DNA of 64,000 nucleotides from contig NZ_JGZN01000016.1 in NCBI RefSeq assembly GCF_000741715.1, positions 62,001 to 126,000 on the forward strand, written 5' to 3'. This DNA comes from Bifidobacterium saguini DSM 23967. GTDB taxonomy: Bacteria; Actinomycetota; Actinomycetes; Actinomycetales; Bifidobacteriaceae. The position numbers and the translations under genes were made by a program. This document shows, in pieces, positions 18,654 through 27,298 of this stretch (position 1 is the stretch's first letter; the number at the start of each line of letters is the position of its first letter). The notes under the pieces are model-generated. The model saw only the letters and a list, made by a program, of their open reading frames with translations, was not told the DNA's origin and ran no database searches.

Positions 18654-20351
18654 CTACTCGCGGAAGGCGTTGGTAACCGGCAAGCGGCGATCGCGGCCGA
18701 AAGCGAGTGCGGTGACCTTGGGGCCGAGCGGATACTGGCGGCGCTTCCATTCGGCGCGGTCAACCAATCGCATCACCGTATCCACCGTTGATTCATCGAA
18801 ACCGTCTGCAAGCAAATCAGCACGGCCATGCGCATGTTCGATGTATGCGGCCAGTACCTTGTCGAGCAACGCGTACTCAGGCAGCGAATCGGAATCCTTC
18901 TGGCCAGGGCGGAGCTCGGCAGACGGAGCCTTCTCAATGGAAGACACCGGAATCATAATGCCGTCCTTGAGCGGCACTCCTGCATTGCCTTCCTCATTGC
19001 CGACGATCTTCAAACCACCGATGCCCACGCCTGCGGCTGCAGCCTTGTTGCGCCAACGGCTAATTTCCCAAACGCGGGTTTTCAACAGGTCCTTGATCGG
19101 AGCATAACCGCCGACCGCGTCACCGTAAATCGTGGAATAACCGCAAGCCAGCTCGGACTTGTTTCCGGTGGCCACGGCAAGCAAGCCACGCGAATTGGAG
19201 CTGGCCATCACAATCACGCCACGGATGCGGGCCTGCAGGTTCTCCGCGGAAACGCCTTCGAGATGCAATTGCTGCTGATAGGCATTGAACAACGGTTCAA
19301 TAGGTTGCACCTCGTAATGTGCGCCGATGTTTTGAGCCAAATCAGCGGCATCATCCTTGGAACCGTCCGAGGAATACATGGACGGCATGGAGATACCCCA
19401 CACGTTCTCTCCCCCGCATGCATCGGCAGCCATGGCAGCCACCAGTGCGGAATCGATACCGCCGGAAAGACCAAGGGTTACACCACGGAAGTGGTTCTTA
19501 GCCATGTAATCTTTCAAGCCCAGCACACAGGCCGTGTAGACTTCCTCATCCGGATCAAGCTCCGGAACAATTGTGGCCTTGGCCTGGTGTTCGGCCGTGG
19601 TGTCGAAGTCCCAGAAGGTCAGATTTTCCATGAACATCGGGCTGCGTTCCAGCAAAGTGCCATCGGCATCCACGACGAAGCTGCCGCCGTCGAACACCAA
19701 ATCATCCTGTCCGCCAACCTGGTTGAGGTAAATCACCGGAGCATTGACTTCTGTGGCACGCTTCTGTGCCAGCTCGAAGCGGGTGTTGGTTTTGCCTTCC
19801 TCGTATGGCGAACCATTGATGGTAAGCAGCACATCGATATTCTTGTCCGCCAGTTCGGCAACCGGGCCGCCATCCTGCCAGATGTCCTCGCAAATGGCCA
19901 CACCAATGCGAGCGCCATCAACGTCCAACGTTACGGAACGCTCACCTGCGGAGAAGATGCGGAATTCATCGAACACGCCATAGTTGGGCAGGAAATGCTT
20001 GTCATAGCCGGCCCAGACCACGCCTTCATGAAGCACCACGAGACGATTGCGCGGCTTGCTTGTGGCATGGTCGGTTCCAACGGTTCCCACCACAACGAAC
20101 AGATCGCCAAGTTCTTCGTCGTTCAGCTTCTTGGCGAGTTCGTTGGCTTTTTCCCAAGCGGCTTGGCGGAAGGTGCGGCGCAATGCCAAATCCTCAATAG
20201 GGTATCCGGTCAGCGTCATTTCCGGGAAAACCACCACTTGGGCGTTGCCCTGGGCAGCCTTACGGGAGAAGTCAAGAACCTTGGCCGCGTTAGCGTCGAG
20301 TGCGCCGACGCAGGTGTCAATCTGGGCGAGTGCAAAACGTAGCTGTGTCAT
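18654..20351 (-). CDS. nadE: Glutamine-dependent NAD+ synthase
   Basis: 565 residues. The N-terminal nitrilase-type glutaminase domain carries the triad: glutamate in FPEMTLTGYP near residue 44, lysine in YDKHFLPNYGVFDE near 115, cysteine in VAICEDIWQDGG near 150. The C-terminal synthetase has the P-loop GLSGGIDSAL near 295 and YGDAVGGYAPIKDLLKT near 420. It amidates deamido-NAD with glutamine nitrogen as the last step of NAD synthesis. It starts 15 nt after the upstream M20 amidohydrolase stop, so they are probably co-transcribed, and it ends at a clear terminator. Confidence 0.96.
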   Translation of the reverse strand: MTQLRFALAQIDTCVGALDANAAKVLDFSRKAAQGNAQVVVFPEMTLTGYPIEDLALRRTFRQAAWEKANELAKKLNDEELGDLFVVVGTVGTDHATSKPRNRLVVLHEGVVWAGYDKHFLPNYGVFDEFRIFSAGERSVTLDVDGARIGVAICEDIWQDGGPVAELADKNIDVLLTINGSPYEEGKTNTRFELAQKRATEVNAPVIYLNQVGGQDDLVFDGGSFVVDADGTLLERSPMFMENLTFWDFDTTAEHQAKATIVPELDPDEEVYTACVLGLKDYMAKNHFRGVTLGLSGGIDSALVAAMAADACGGENVWGISMPSMYSSDGSKDDAADLAQNIGAHYEVQPIEPLFNAYQQQLHLEGVSAENLQARIRGVIVMASSNSRGLLAVATGNKSELACGYSTIYGDAVGGYAPIKDLLKTRVWEISRWRNKAAAAGVGIGGLKIVGNEEGNAGVPLKDGIMIPVSSIEKAPSAELRPGQKDSDSLPEYALLDKVLAAYIEHAHGRADLLADGFDESTVDTVMRLVDRAEWKRRQYPLGPKVTALAFGRDRRLPVTNAFRE

Positions 20352-20366
20352 GGCTTCTTAGTGTAC

Positions 20367-21518
20367 TCAGCTTAATTCGTGCAGCACACGCAGAGCGGCG
20401 TTGACATAGAAGTTTACGAATGTCGGAATCGATTCATCCAGCCCAACGAAGTGCGGGCTATGCCAGTCGGCGCAGCCTTCCTGACCATTGGAGCCCACGA
20501 ATGCGAACACCGGCAGCGTCACCTTGGAGAATTCGCAGAAGTCCTCCCCCGCCATCGATGGACGAATCGGTTCAAGCTGCGCGTAATCATGCACATCCGC
20601 AGCCACAACTTTGGCCAAGCCGGAGTCTGAAACCAGCGGATCCTGGAAATCATCCCACATCACATCAGCGCTAATGCCATAAGCCTTGGCTGTGTGTTCC
20701 ACAATCTCCTTGAATCGGCGGCCCACCAGATTGCCGTCTTCCTTATGGAAGTAGCGTACCGTGCCTTGGAAGCCGGCCTCTGCCGGTACCACGTTCCACA
20801 CATCACCACCGTGCACTTCGGTCACTGACAGCACCAGCGGATGGAATGGAGTCACATTGCGGCTCACGATGGTTTGCAGGCTCATAATCATGCTGGCGAG
20901 CGCTTCAATCGGGCTCGTGCCCTTATATGGGTATCCGGCGTGCGAGCCCGAGGCGTGAATGTCAACGCGGAACTTCACACATCCGGCCATCATCGGTTCC
21001 ACACCGATGGCCAACTGTCCGGGAGCATAGTTCGGATTATTGTGCGTGCCGATGATGGCCTCTACATCGTCCACCAATCCAGCATCAATCATTGCGCGGG
21101 CGCCTTGGCCGGTTTCCTCGCTGGGCTGGAACAGAATCTTGATTGAACCGGCGAACTTGTCACGATGCTCGGCAAGCCAGAATGCGGCTCCCAGCAAACC
21201 GGTCATATGCAGGTCGTGACCGCAGCCGTGCATCACACCATGGTTGACCGAGGCGAATTCCAAGCCGGTATCTTCCACGATGGGCAGGCCGTCGATATCG
21301 GCGCGCAATCCGATGCGCGGCCCGGGGCCGGCTTGCCCTTCGATTAATCCCACGACGCCGGTTTCCATAGGATTCGGCAATACTTCGATGCCGTGCGCCT
21401 TGAGCTGGTCGGCCAGGTAAATACTGGTATCGAATTCTTTGAAGCTCCGCTCGGGGTGGGCGTGGAGATAGTGACGGATGGAGATAAGTTCCGGATCGAA
21501 ATCGATATGTTCACTCAT
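20367..21518 (-). CDS. M20-family amidohydrolase (HipO-like)
   Basis: 383 residues. GLRADIDGLPIVEDTGLEFA near residue 72, MHGCGHDLHMTGLLGAA near 97 and LFQPSEETGQGARAMIDAG near 130 carry the expected metal ligands and catalytic glutamate of the hippurate hydrolase/N-acyl-L-amino acid amidohydrolase subfamily. A GTHNNPNYAPGQL motif follows. The substrate is not determined by sequence. It lies between metI (upstream, separated by a terminator) and nadE (downstream, 15 nt). Together with the M20 gene at 16063 this places two amidohydrolases next to methionine-transport genes. Confidence 0.87.
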   Translation of the reverse strand: MSEHIDFDPELISIRHYLHAHPERSFKEFDTSIYLADQLKAHGIEVLPNPMETGVVGLIEGQAGPGPRIGLRADIDGLPIVEDTGLEFASVNHGVMHGCGHDLHMTGLLGAAFWLAEHRDKFAGSIKILFQPSEETGQGARAMIDAGLVDDVEAIIGTHNNPNYAPGQLAIGVEPMMAGCVKFRVDIHASGSHAGYPYKGTSPIEALASMIMSLQTIVSRNVTPFHPLVLSVTEVHGGDVWNVVPAEAGFQGTVRYFHKEDGNLVGRRFKEIVEHTAKAYGISADVMWDDFQDPLVSDSGLAKVVAADVHDYAQLEPIRPSMAGEDFCEFSKVTLPVFAFVGSNGQEGCADWHSPHFVGLDESIPTFVNFYVNAALRVLHELS

Positions 21519-21557
21519 AGTTGGCGATTCTAGTAATGTGTGCGTTTGCTTATGGAA

Positions 21558-21590
21558 AATCTCTCACTGGAATACATCCAGTGAGAGATT
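21558..21590 (-). terminator. Terminator of the metQ-metN-metI operon
   Basis: A perfect 14-bp stem (21558-21571 with 21577-21590) and a 5-nt loop followed by TTTTCC on the minus strand, 32 nt past metI. Confidence 0.85.
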
Positions 21591-21621
21591 ACAACAGATA
21601 TTGAGCGTTGAATCAGGCAGC

Positions 21622-22311
21622 TTACTGCTGGCGCTTCAGCAGTTTCTTGGCGATGGCGTTGGCGATGCCCTGCACCACCTGCACCAGCACGATCATGATG
21701 ATGACAGCTGTCCAGGTGACGGTCTGATCGAACTTCTGATAACCGTAGGCGATGGCGAAGTTACCGAGACCGCCACCGCCGATGTATCCGGCCATGGCGG
21801 ACATATCAAGTACGCCGATGAACAGGAACGCATAAGCGAGAATCAGCGGAGCAAGTGCTTCAGGAATCAGTACCGTGCGAATAATGGTGAGCTTGCTTGC
21901 ACCCATGGAGCGCGCGGCCTCAATCATGCCCGGATCAACAGGCACCAGATTCTGTTCGACCAGTCGGGATGTGGCAAAGGTGCACATCACCACCATCGGG
22001 AAGATTGCGGCAACGGTACCAATGGATGTACCAACCACGACGATGGTGAGCGGCTGCATGGCAGCAAGGAAGATGATGAATGGGATGGGTCGAACGATAT
22101 TGACGATGACGTCGAGAATGCGGTACACGATGGCGTTCTCGAACAGGTTGCCCGGACGGGTTCCATACAGTACTACGCCAAGAATCAGGCCCAGCAAACC
22201 GCCGACGACCAAGGTGATGAGCACCATGGTGAGCGTCTGCCCGATGGATTCGAACAGCAGCGGACGCAGCACAGTCCAATCGCTATGAGAGTTGGCGAGC
22301 GTAATCATCAT
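21622..22311 (-). CDS. metI: Methionine ABC transporter permease
   Basis: 229 residues and five to six membrane helices. The permease EAA-type loop is visible around [23 protein letters not shown] (about residues 130-152), and [18 protein letters not shown] near the C terminus is characteristic of MetI. It forms the membrane channel for the MetN ATPase. Its start overlaps the metN stop (ATGA), so the two are translationally coupled, and transcription ends at 21558-21590. Confidence 0.93.
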   Translation of the reverse strand: MMITLANSHSDWTVLRPLLFESIGQTLTMVLITLVVGGLLGLILGVVLYGTRPGNLFENAIVYRILDVIVNIVRPIPFIIFLAAMQPLTIVVVGTSIGTVAAIFPMVVMCTFATSRLVEQNLVPVDPGMIEAARSMGASKLTIIRTVLIPEALAPLILAYAFLFIGVLDMSAMAGYIGGGGLGNFAIAYGYQKFDQTVTWTAVIIMIVLVQVVQGIANAIAKKLLKRQQ

Positions 22312-23489
22312 TCAGCTCCTTCGTTCGTTGCGGCCGGCGTTTCAGCAGACGGTTCAGTCGACAGTTCAACAGGCTGCGACTGCGGCGAATATCCGGAAAC
22401 CGCTTCGGCATAATCCACCGGCTGTGCAGCAGTACCAAAGTCGACTACGTCACTGTCTTGCGCAAGTTCTTTCAGGAACGGCTCCACATTGGGTCCGCTG
22501 AATTCATACGTGATGGCTCCGATGGCCGTGCCGCGAACCGTGTCGATCCCGCCGTACAGCAAGCTGGATTCCACACCATGCTTGGCAATCAATCCGGAAA
22601 TGTTCTGGCCGGACGCACCAACCGTATGGCCGTGGGAACCGGACACATCCTTCTGACGAATCAGCACGGTGACGATACGGCCTGACCATTCTTGATGCAG
22701 CCGATCGACGCGTTCCTCTTCCGGAAGGCCGGACAGTGCGGTAGCGATGAAGCGCTTGGTGACCGGCTGCTGAGGTGCTGCGAATACGTCGTAGACATCG
22801 CCCGCTTCCACCACACGGCCGGAGCTCATAACGGCCACACGGCCAGCGATCTGCTGGACCACGTTCATCTGATGGGTAATCAGCACGATGGTGATGCCGA
22901 ATTCCTCATTGACTCGCTTGAGTAGGTTCAGCACTTCGGTAGTGGTTTCTGGGTCAAGAGCGCTGGTAGCCTCATCGGCAAGCAGAATCTCCGGGTTCGT
23001 GGCTAATGCGCGGGCAATGCCGACGCGCTGCTTCTGGCCACCGGAAAGCTGCGACGGGTACTTGTCGGCATGTTCGGAAAGACCCACGAAGTCCAGCAAC
23101 TCCGCCACACGGCGATCCTGATAATCCTTGCGCCAATGGTCCAGTTGCAGCGGGTATGCGATGTTCTGCGCCACGGTTTTGGTGGAGAACAGATTGAACT
23201 GCTGGAAAATCATGCCGATTTTCTGGCGAATCGGACGCAATTTTGCTTCGCTCAGTTTGGTGATATCGGTACCGAGCACCGTCACACTGCCCGAAGTTGG
23301 GCGTTCAAGGGCGTTAATCAGGCGCACCAGTGTGGACTTGCCAGCACCTGAATATCCGATGATGCCGAAAATGTCACCACGGTTGATAGCCAGGCTTACG
23401 TCATCCACAGCTCGAGTGGCGGCACCACCGTGCCCACGTGTCTTGAATTCCTTGACCACATGGTCGAAGGTGATGATTGGCTCGCTCAT
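22308..23489 (-). CDS. metN: Methionine ABC transporter ATP-binding protein
   Basis: 393 residues. Walker [10 protein letters not shown] near 48, signature [15 protein letters not shown] near 150, Walker [17 protein letters not shown] near 170. A C-terminal extension contains a NIL-type regulatory domain (about 270-350: [14 protein letters not shown], then [10 protein letters not shown]), which in MetN senses methionine. A proline/threonine-rich tail follows. ATG 23489 with GGGAGG upstream is preferred over 23555. It lies between metQ and metI in one operon. Confidence 0.93.
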   Translation of the reverse strand: MSEPIITFDHVVKEFKTRGHGGAATRAVDDVSLAINRGDIFGIIGYSGAGKSTLVRLINALERPTSGSVTVLGTDITKLSEAKLRPIRQKIGMIFQQFNLFSTKTVAQNIAYPLQLDHWRKDYQDRRVAELLDFVGLSEHADKYPSQLSGGQKQRVGIARALATNPEILLADEATSALDPETTTEVLNLLKRVNEEFGITIVLITHQMNVVQQIAGRVAVMSSGRVVEAGDVYDVFAAPQQPVTKRFIATALSGLPEEERVDRLHQEWSGRIVTVLIRQKDVSGSHGHTVGASGQNISGLIAKHGVESSLLYGGIDTVRGTAIGAITYEFSGPNVEPFLKELAQDSDVVDFGTAAQPVDYAEAVSGYSPQSQPVELSTEPSAETPAATNEGAE

Positions 23490-23619
23490 GGTCCTCCCTG
23501 ATTGTGCCTGTGTTCCTGAAATGTAATCGGCTATGCCGAGTGAGGTTACTATCACGACTGGTCGTGGCAGATTCCCTCACCCGGCATGAGCGATTGCGAA
23601 TACTGATCGTGCTTTAGGC

Positions 23620-24591
23620 TTACTGAGCCTTGGCGTCCTTTTCAATGTCTGCCAGGAAGCCCTGCAGCTCCTTGCCGGTGAACTTGTCGGCAAAGACAGC
23701 GGTACCACCGGACTTCTCCTGGAGCGCGTCCAGCACATCCTGCTCGTGGAAGATGTCCACCAGCTTCTTGTAGGTCTCGTTGTTGACGTCATCCTTGCGG
23801 GCCACCCACACGTTGATGTACGGGCGGGCTTCCTCAGATTCAGCGTTGTCCTGGTAGATGGCGTCCTTCGGGTCAAGACCGGCATCAGCCACGTAATCGT
23901 TGTTAATCACGCCTGCGGCAATGGTCGGATCCTTCAGCGTGGTTGCCACCTGTTCAGCCTTCAACGGAGTGACCTTGACCTTGCTCTTGGCCTCATCGAT
24001 ATCAGCCGGAGTGGAGAATGCGGTCCAGTCGCTCTTCAGCGTAACGAGACCGGCAGCCTTAAGAACACCGATAGCACGAGCCTGGTTGGTCTCATCGTTT
24101 GGAATGGTCACCGTAGCGCCCTGCTGGATATCCTTGATGTCCTTGACCTTGGTGGAGTAGACGCCCAGCGGGTAGATGGCGGTGCCGCCGATGGGCTGCA
24201 GGTCCTTGTTGTTGCTCACGTTGTAGTTGGCCAGGTACAGCAGGTGCTGGAACTCGTTCAGGTCGAGCTCGCCGGAGTCAAGAGCCGGGTTTTCGGAAGT
24301 GTAGTCCTGGAAGTCCACGATATCGACGTAGATGCCGGCCTTCTCTGCCTTCTGCTTGAACAGCACCCATTCCGGATCGGTTGCGCCGACCACACCGATC
24401 TTGACCGGATTATCCTTGGAACCCTTCACGGCTTCCTGGTTGGCGTTGGAATAAGCGCGGAAGCCGAAGAATGCGGCTACGGCGATAATGGCGACGACTA
24501 CAATGGCGATGATGATGTTGCGCGGCGTATTGTTCACGCGCACCGGCTCATTGTTGTTGGCCGGAGTAGCTGGTTGGTTTGCTGCGGTCAT
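23620..24591 (-). CDS. metQ: MetQ/NlpA-family methionine substrate-binding protein, copy 2
   Basis: 323 residues, strongly similar throughout to the copy at 17444. A short cytoplasmic head (ANQPATPANNNEPVRVN) precedes one membrane helix (IIIAIVVVAIIAVAAFFGF) and the NlpA fold (KIGVVGATDPEWVLFKQKAE; VDIVDFQDYTSENPALDSG; TIPNDETNQARAIGVLKAAG). As in the other copy there is no lipobox cysteine, so anchoring is by an uncleaved helix. It is first in the metQ-metN-metI operon and is the likely cognate binding protein of MetNI. Confidence 0.93.
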   Translation of the reverse strand: MTAANQPATPANNNEPVRVNNTPRNIIIAIVVVAIIAVAAFFGFRAYSNANQEAVKGSKDNPVKIGVVGATDPEWVLFKQKAEKAGIYVDIVDFQDYTSENPALDSGELDLNEFQHLLYLANYNVSNNKDLQPIGGTAIYPLGVYSTKVKDIKDIQQGATVTIPNDETNQARAIGVLKAAGLVTLKSDWTAFSTPADIDEAKSKVKVTPLKAEQVATTLKDPTIAAGVINNDYVADAGLDPKDAIYQDNAESEEARPYINVWVARKDDVNNETYKKLVDIFHEQDVLDALQEKSGGTAVFADKFTGKELQGFLADIEKDAKAQ

Positions 24592-24836
24592 GGTCTTTCT
24601 TTCCTCTTCTTCTTAGCGTTCATTCGCGCTATCGCCATGTCTTGAACGTACACGGCTTTCGCTGATGGACGTGTTACACAATAGCGGCTGAACTGCGCTG
24701 AATACACCGAAAATGGCGAATTGCCGTATAGGTGTTGTTTATGACCGGTATGAGATTCCGCACAACACTGCGGTTTTTCGAAGTAATGGCGGCGTGGCGC
24801 TACGTATTCGTATGGACGTTTACGGACAATGAAAGC

Positions 24837-25643
24837 ATGACCAACAACGACATCAAGGCCGTGTTTTTTGACATTGACGGCACACTGACCAGCTTTGCCA
24901 CGCATAAGGTTCCCGATTCCACCGTGAAGGCGATTCATCAGCTTCAAAGCAAGGGCATCAAAGTGCTTATCTGCACCGGCCGTGCTCCTTCGCAGATGAA
25001 TGTGGTGCTGGATACTATGCCGGTTTCTTTCGATGGCATTGTGGCATTCAACGGGCAGTACTGTTTCGATGATTCCGGCTTCTTTGCTTCTCAGTCCATT
25101 GAGCCGGCTGATATTCAGGTGATTCTCGATTGGCTGGATAAGCACCCGGATGTGGTAGCTAATTTCGGTGAACAAGATTACGTGTATTTCAATCAAACCA
25201 ATGAGGCGCTGCGAGCCACGTGGGCACAACTTGGCAAAACAGCACCTACACGGTATTTCGATGACCCTCATCAGCGTGCGTTAACGCATGAGACGTTCCA
25301 GATCAGCCCGTTTATTGGCCCTGATGAGGAGGCCGATTTAGTGGGACTGTGCGGCAATGTGCGCGGCGTGCGCTGGCATCCTGATTTCACTGATTTGATT
25401 CCGGCCGATGGTGGCAAACCTCGCGGTATTCAACGTTTTATGCAGCATTACGGTATTGCGCGAGAACAGACCATGGCTTTTGGCGATGGCGGCAATGATA
25501 CGGATATGCTCGCCTACGCTGGCATTGGCGTGGCAATGGGTAACGCCACTGACACACCTAAAGCCGCTGCTGATTATGTGACCGACGATGTGGATCATGA
25601 TGGCGTGTTGAATGCGCTGAAGCATTTCGAGATATTGTCCTGA
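24837..25643 (+). CDS. HAD-superfamily Cof-type phosphatase
   Basis: 268 residues. Motif I VFFDIDGTLTSF is at residues 9-20, motif II ICTGRAPSQM near 50, and motif IV FGDGGNDTDMLAYAG near 220, which defines a C2-capped Cof-type HAD hydrolase. These cytoplasmic enzymes dephosphorylate sugar phosphates, nucleotides or flavin precursors; the substrate here is unknown. The frame is open from 24732, but ATG 24837 directly precedes motif I and gives the normal length. It is the only plus-strand gene in the core part of the window, and is divergent from metQ. Confidence 0.88.
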   Translation: MTNNDIKAVFFDIDGTLTSFATHKVPDSTVKAIHQLQSKGIKVLICTGRAPSQMNVVLDTMPVSFDGIVAFNGQYCFDDSGFFASQSIEPADIQVILDWLDKHPDVVANFGEQDYVYFNQTNEALRATWAQLGKTAPTRYFDDPHQRALTHETFQISPFIGPDEEADLVGLCGNVRGVRWHPDFTDLIPADGGKPRGIQRFMQHYGIAREQTMAFGDGGNDTDMLAYAGIGVAMGNATDTPKAAADYVTDDVDHDGVLNALKHFEILS

Positions 25644-25678
25644 AACTTTGCAGGATAGACAACGGATGAACAACGCAA

Positions 25679-25705
25679 AAGGCCGGCGCTTACTGCACCG
25701 GCCTT
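25679..25705. terminator. Bidirectional terminator between the HAD gene and tRNA-Ala
   Basis: AAGGCCGG pairs with CCGGCCTT. It is followed by TTTTGC on the minus strand (after the tRNAs) and GTTTG on the plus strand (after the HAD gene). Confidence 0.75.
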
Positions 25706-25710
25706 GTTTG

Positions 25711-25783
25711 TGGAGCTAAGGGGATTCGAACCCCTGACCCTCTCCATGCCATGGAGATGCGCTACCAGCTGCGCTATAGCCCC
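25711..25783 (-). tRNA. tRNA-Ala (GGC)
   Basis: A 73-nt cloverleaf on the minus strand beginning GGGGCTATAGCGCAGC. Acceptor arms GGGGCTA/TAGCTCC pair with one G-U. Anticodon stem TCTCC/GGAGA holds loop ATGGCAT, so the anticodon is GGC. No encoded CCA. Identical to the copy at 25853. Confidence 0.97.
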
Positions 25784-25852
25784 AAATGGGTTGATTCACA
25801 ATCATATGAATCATGAGGAAGCTATCAATGCTGACTATCAATAACCTCTTTG

Positions 25853-25925
25853 TGGAGCTAAGGGGATTCGAACCCCTGACCCTCTCCATGCCATGGAGAT
25901 GCGCTACCAGCTGCGCTATAGCCCC
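25853..25925 (-). tRNA. tRNA-Ala (GGC), second identical copy
   Basis: Identical to the gene at 25711-25783, 69 nt away and in the same orientation, probably co-transcribed. Anticodon GGC lies in loop ATGGCAT. Confidence 0.97.
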
Positions 25926-26001
25926 GTTTTCAGTTGTTGGCCCGTCGTTCGGACCTCGTATACATTACGACGGAATGAACGATAGGGCAAATCGGCGTGT
26001 C

Positions 26002-26072
26002 GCCAAATCACATGCACGTGATTTGGCAGATGTTCAGTAGGGATAACAAGCGCCGTTATCCCTACTGAACAT
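26002..26072 (-). terminator. Tandem hairpins after the histidine phosphatase gene
   Basis: Two perfect stems lie back to back: 10 bp (26002-26011 with 26018-26027) and 18 bp (26030-26047 with 26055-26072). The longer lies 7 nt past the phosphatase stop on the minus strand. They probably terminate it before the tRNA-Ala genes. Confidence 0.7.
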
Positions 26073-26078
26073 TGCGAT

Positions 26079-26780
26079 TCAGCGTTCTTTCTCCCACTCA
26101 TCCGTATCGGCAATGGCGGGTCCGTGGTTGTAATCCAGCAATCGCCAACGAGTTGGCTCACCTTCAATATCCATCGGAATCAAGCGCACCCAATGCGCGT
26201 TGCGCATCGACAGCAGGGACGCGAATGTGGAATCAACCTTGCTGAGGCCCAACAGCGTTTGCAAAGTTTGAGAGATCCACGCGCCATGGGAGAACACGAA
26301 CAAATCAGTATCCATGCCGGCGCGCGTGGACCAATCCTCCAATGCTTCAACGCCACGCTTGCCTACATCTTCCTTGGCTTCGGCATGGTATTTCATCTCG
26401 CCACCGCGATGTTCCATCCATGAGCGGAAGTCCTCCGGATAGCGTTGGGCGAGTTCAGAGACAGCATGACCATCCCAGTCGCCAAAACTCCGTTCGCGCA
26501 CGCGTACGTCATCATGAACAGGCGCTCCACCCAAAGCATCAGCAAAGGCTTGTGCTGTGGCATGCGCACGGACCAAATCAGAGCAGACAATAAGTCGATG
26601 ATCGGTTTCCGGCCTGCGGTCCACATACAGATCTTTGAGTGCGGCAGCGGTTTGCTTCACCTGCCACTGCCCTACTGCGTCCAGCGGAATATCCACTTGC
26701 CCTTGCAGCTTGTGTGCCGCGTTGTATGACGTACGGCCATGACGAACCAAAAAAATAGAACGGACATGCTGAAGTGCCAT
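26079..26780 (-). CDS. Histidine phosphatase family protein (phosphoglycerate mutase-like)
   Basis: 233 residues. The N-terminal FLVRHGRTSYN (residues 11-21) holds the catalytic histidine, and FSHGAWISQTLQTLLGL near 165 the second. RERSFGDWDGHAVSEL near 95 supplies the acid. This branch includes broad phosphatases as well as cofactor-dependent mutases; the shape and context suggest a phosphatase. It follows rsfS on the minus strand, separated by a strong 16-bp hairpin at 26829-26873, so it may have its own promoter. Confidence 0.88.
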   Translation of the reverse strand: MALQHVRSIFLVRHGRTSYNAAHKLQGQVDIPLDAVGQWQVKQTAAALKDLYVDRRPETDHRLIVCSDLVRAHATAQAFADALGGAPVHDDVRVRERSFGDWDGHAVSELAQRYPEDFRSWMEHRGGEMKYHAEAKEDVGKRGVEALEDWSTRAGMDTDLFVFSHGAWISQTLQTLLGLSKVDSTFASLLSMRNAHWVRLIPMDIEGEPTRWRLLDYNHGPAIADTDEWEKER

Positions 26781-26828
26781 AAAACAGTCCTTAGCTCTGG
26801 TACCAACAGAAACAACAGATGATTGCAG

Positions 26829-26873
26829 AATGCGTGTGGCGGCAAGGTTATGTCCACTGCCGCCACACGCATT
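26829..26873 (-). terminator. Hairpin after rsfS
   Basis: A 16-bp stem (26829-26844 with 26858-26873) and 13-nt loop, 12 nt past the rsfS stop, followed by TTCTG on the minus strand. Confidence 0.7.
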
Positions 26874-26884
26874 GCTATCGCTTG

Positions 26885-27295
26885 CTAGTCAGCCAAATCG
26901 GCAGTCGATTCACGAACTACCGTTTCCGGATGCTCAAGCTGTAGATCAATGGATTCGCAATCCTTCCACAGTCGCTCTAAACCATAGAATTCGCGAGCTT
27001 CATCATGCATAACGTGAACGACGAAGTCGCCATAGTCAAGCAGCACCCACTGGCCTTCGGTTAATCCCTCACGCGAGCGAGGCTCACGGCCCTCGCATTT
27101 GAGATACAAATCCTTTTCGATTTCCTCGGCCACTGCCAGTACCTGACGTTCATTCGAAGCGCCGGCAATCATCATAATGTCAGTGATACCAAGCAAATCG
27201 GCAACATCGAAAGCCACGATATCCGTAGCTTTGATGCGGTCAGCAGCTGCAGCCGCCACACGAACGGCATTAATGGAGTCCTGAAGCGCCGGCAT
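26885..27295 (-). CDS. rsfS: Ribosomal silencing factor RsfS
   Basis: 136 residues. The pattern DIVAFDVADLLGITDIMMIAGASNERQV, then GQWVLLDYGDFVVHVMHDEAREFYGLERLW is the RsfS/Iojap fold. RsfS binds ribosomal protein L14 and blocks subunit joining when nutrients run out. It begins 3 nt after the glmU stop, forming a glmU-rsfS operon. The length and the C-terminal extension after LERLW are normal for actinobacteria. Confidence 0.94.
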   Translation of the reverse strand: MPALQDSINAVRVAAAAADRIKATDIVAFDVADLLGITDIMMIAGASNERQVLAVAEEIEKDLYLKCEGREPRSREGLTEGQWVLLDYGDFVVHVMHDEAREFYGLERLWKDCESIDLQLEHPETVVRESTADLAD

Positions 27296-27298
27296 TGA

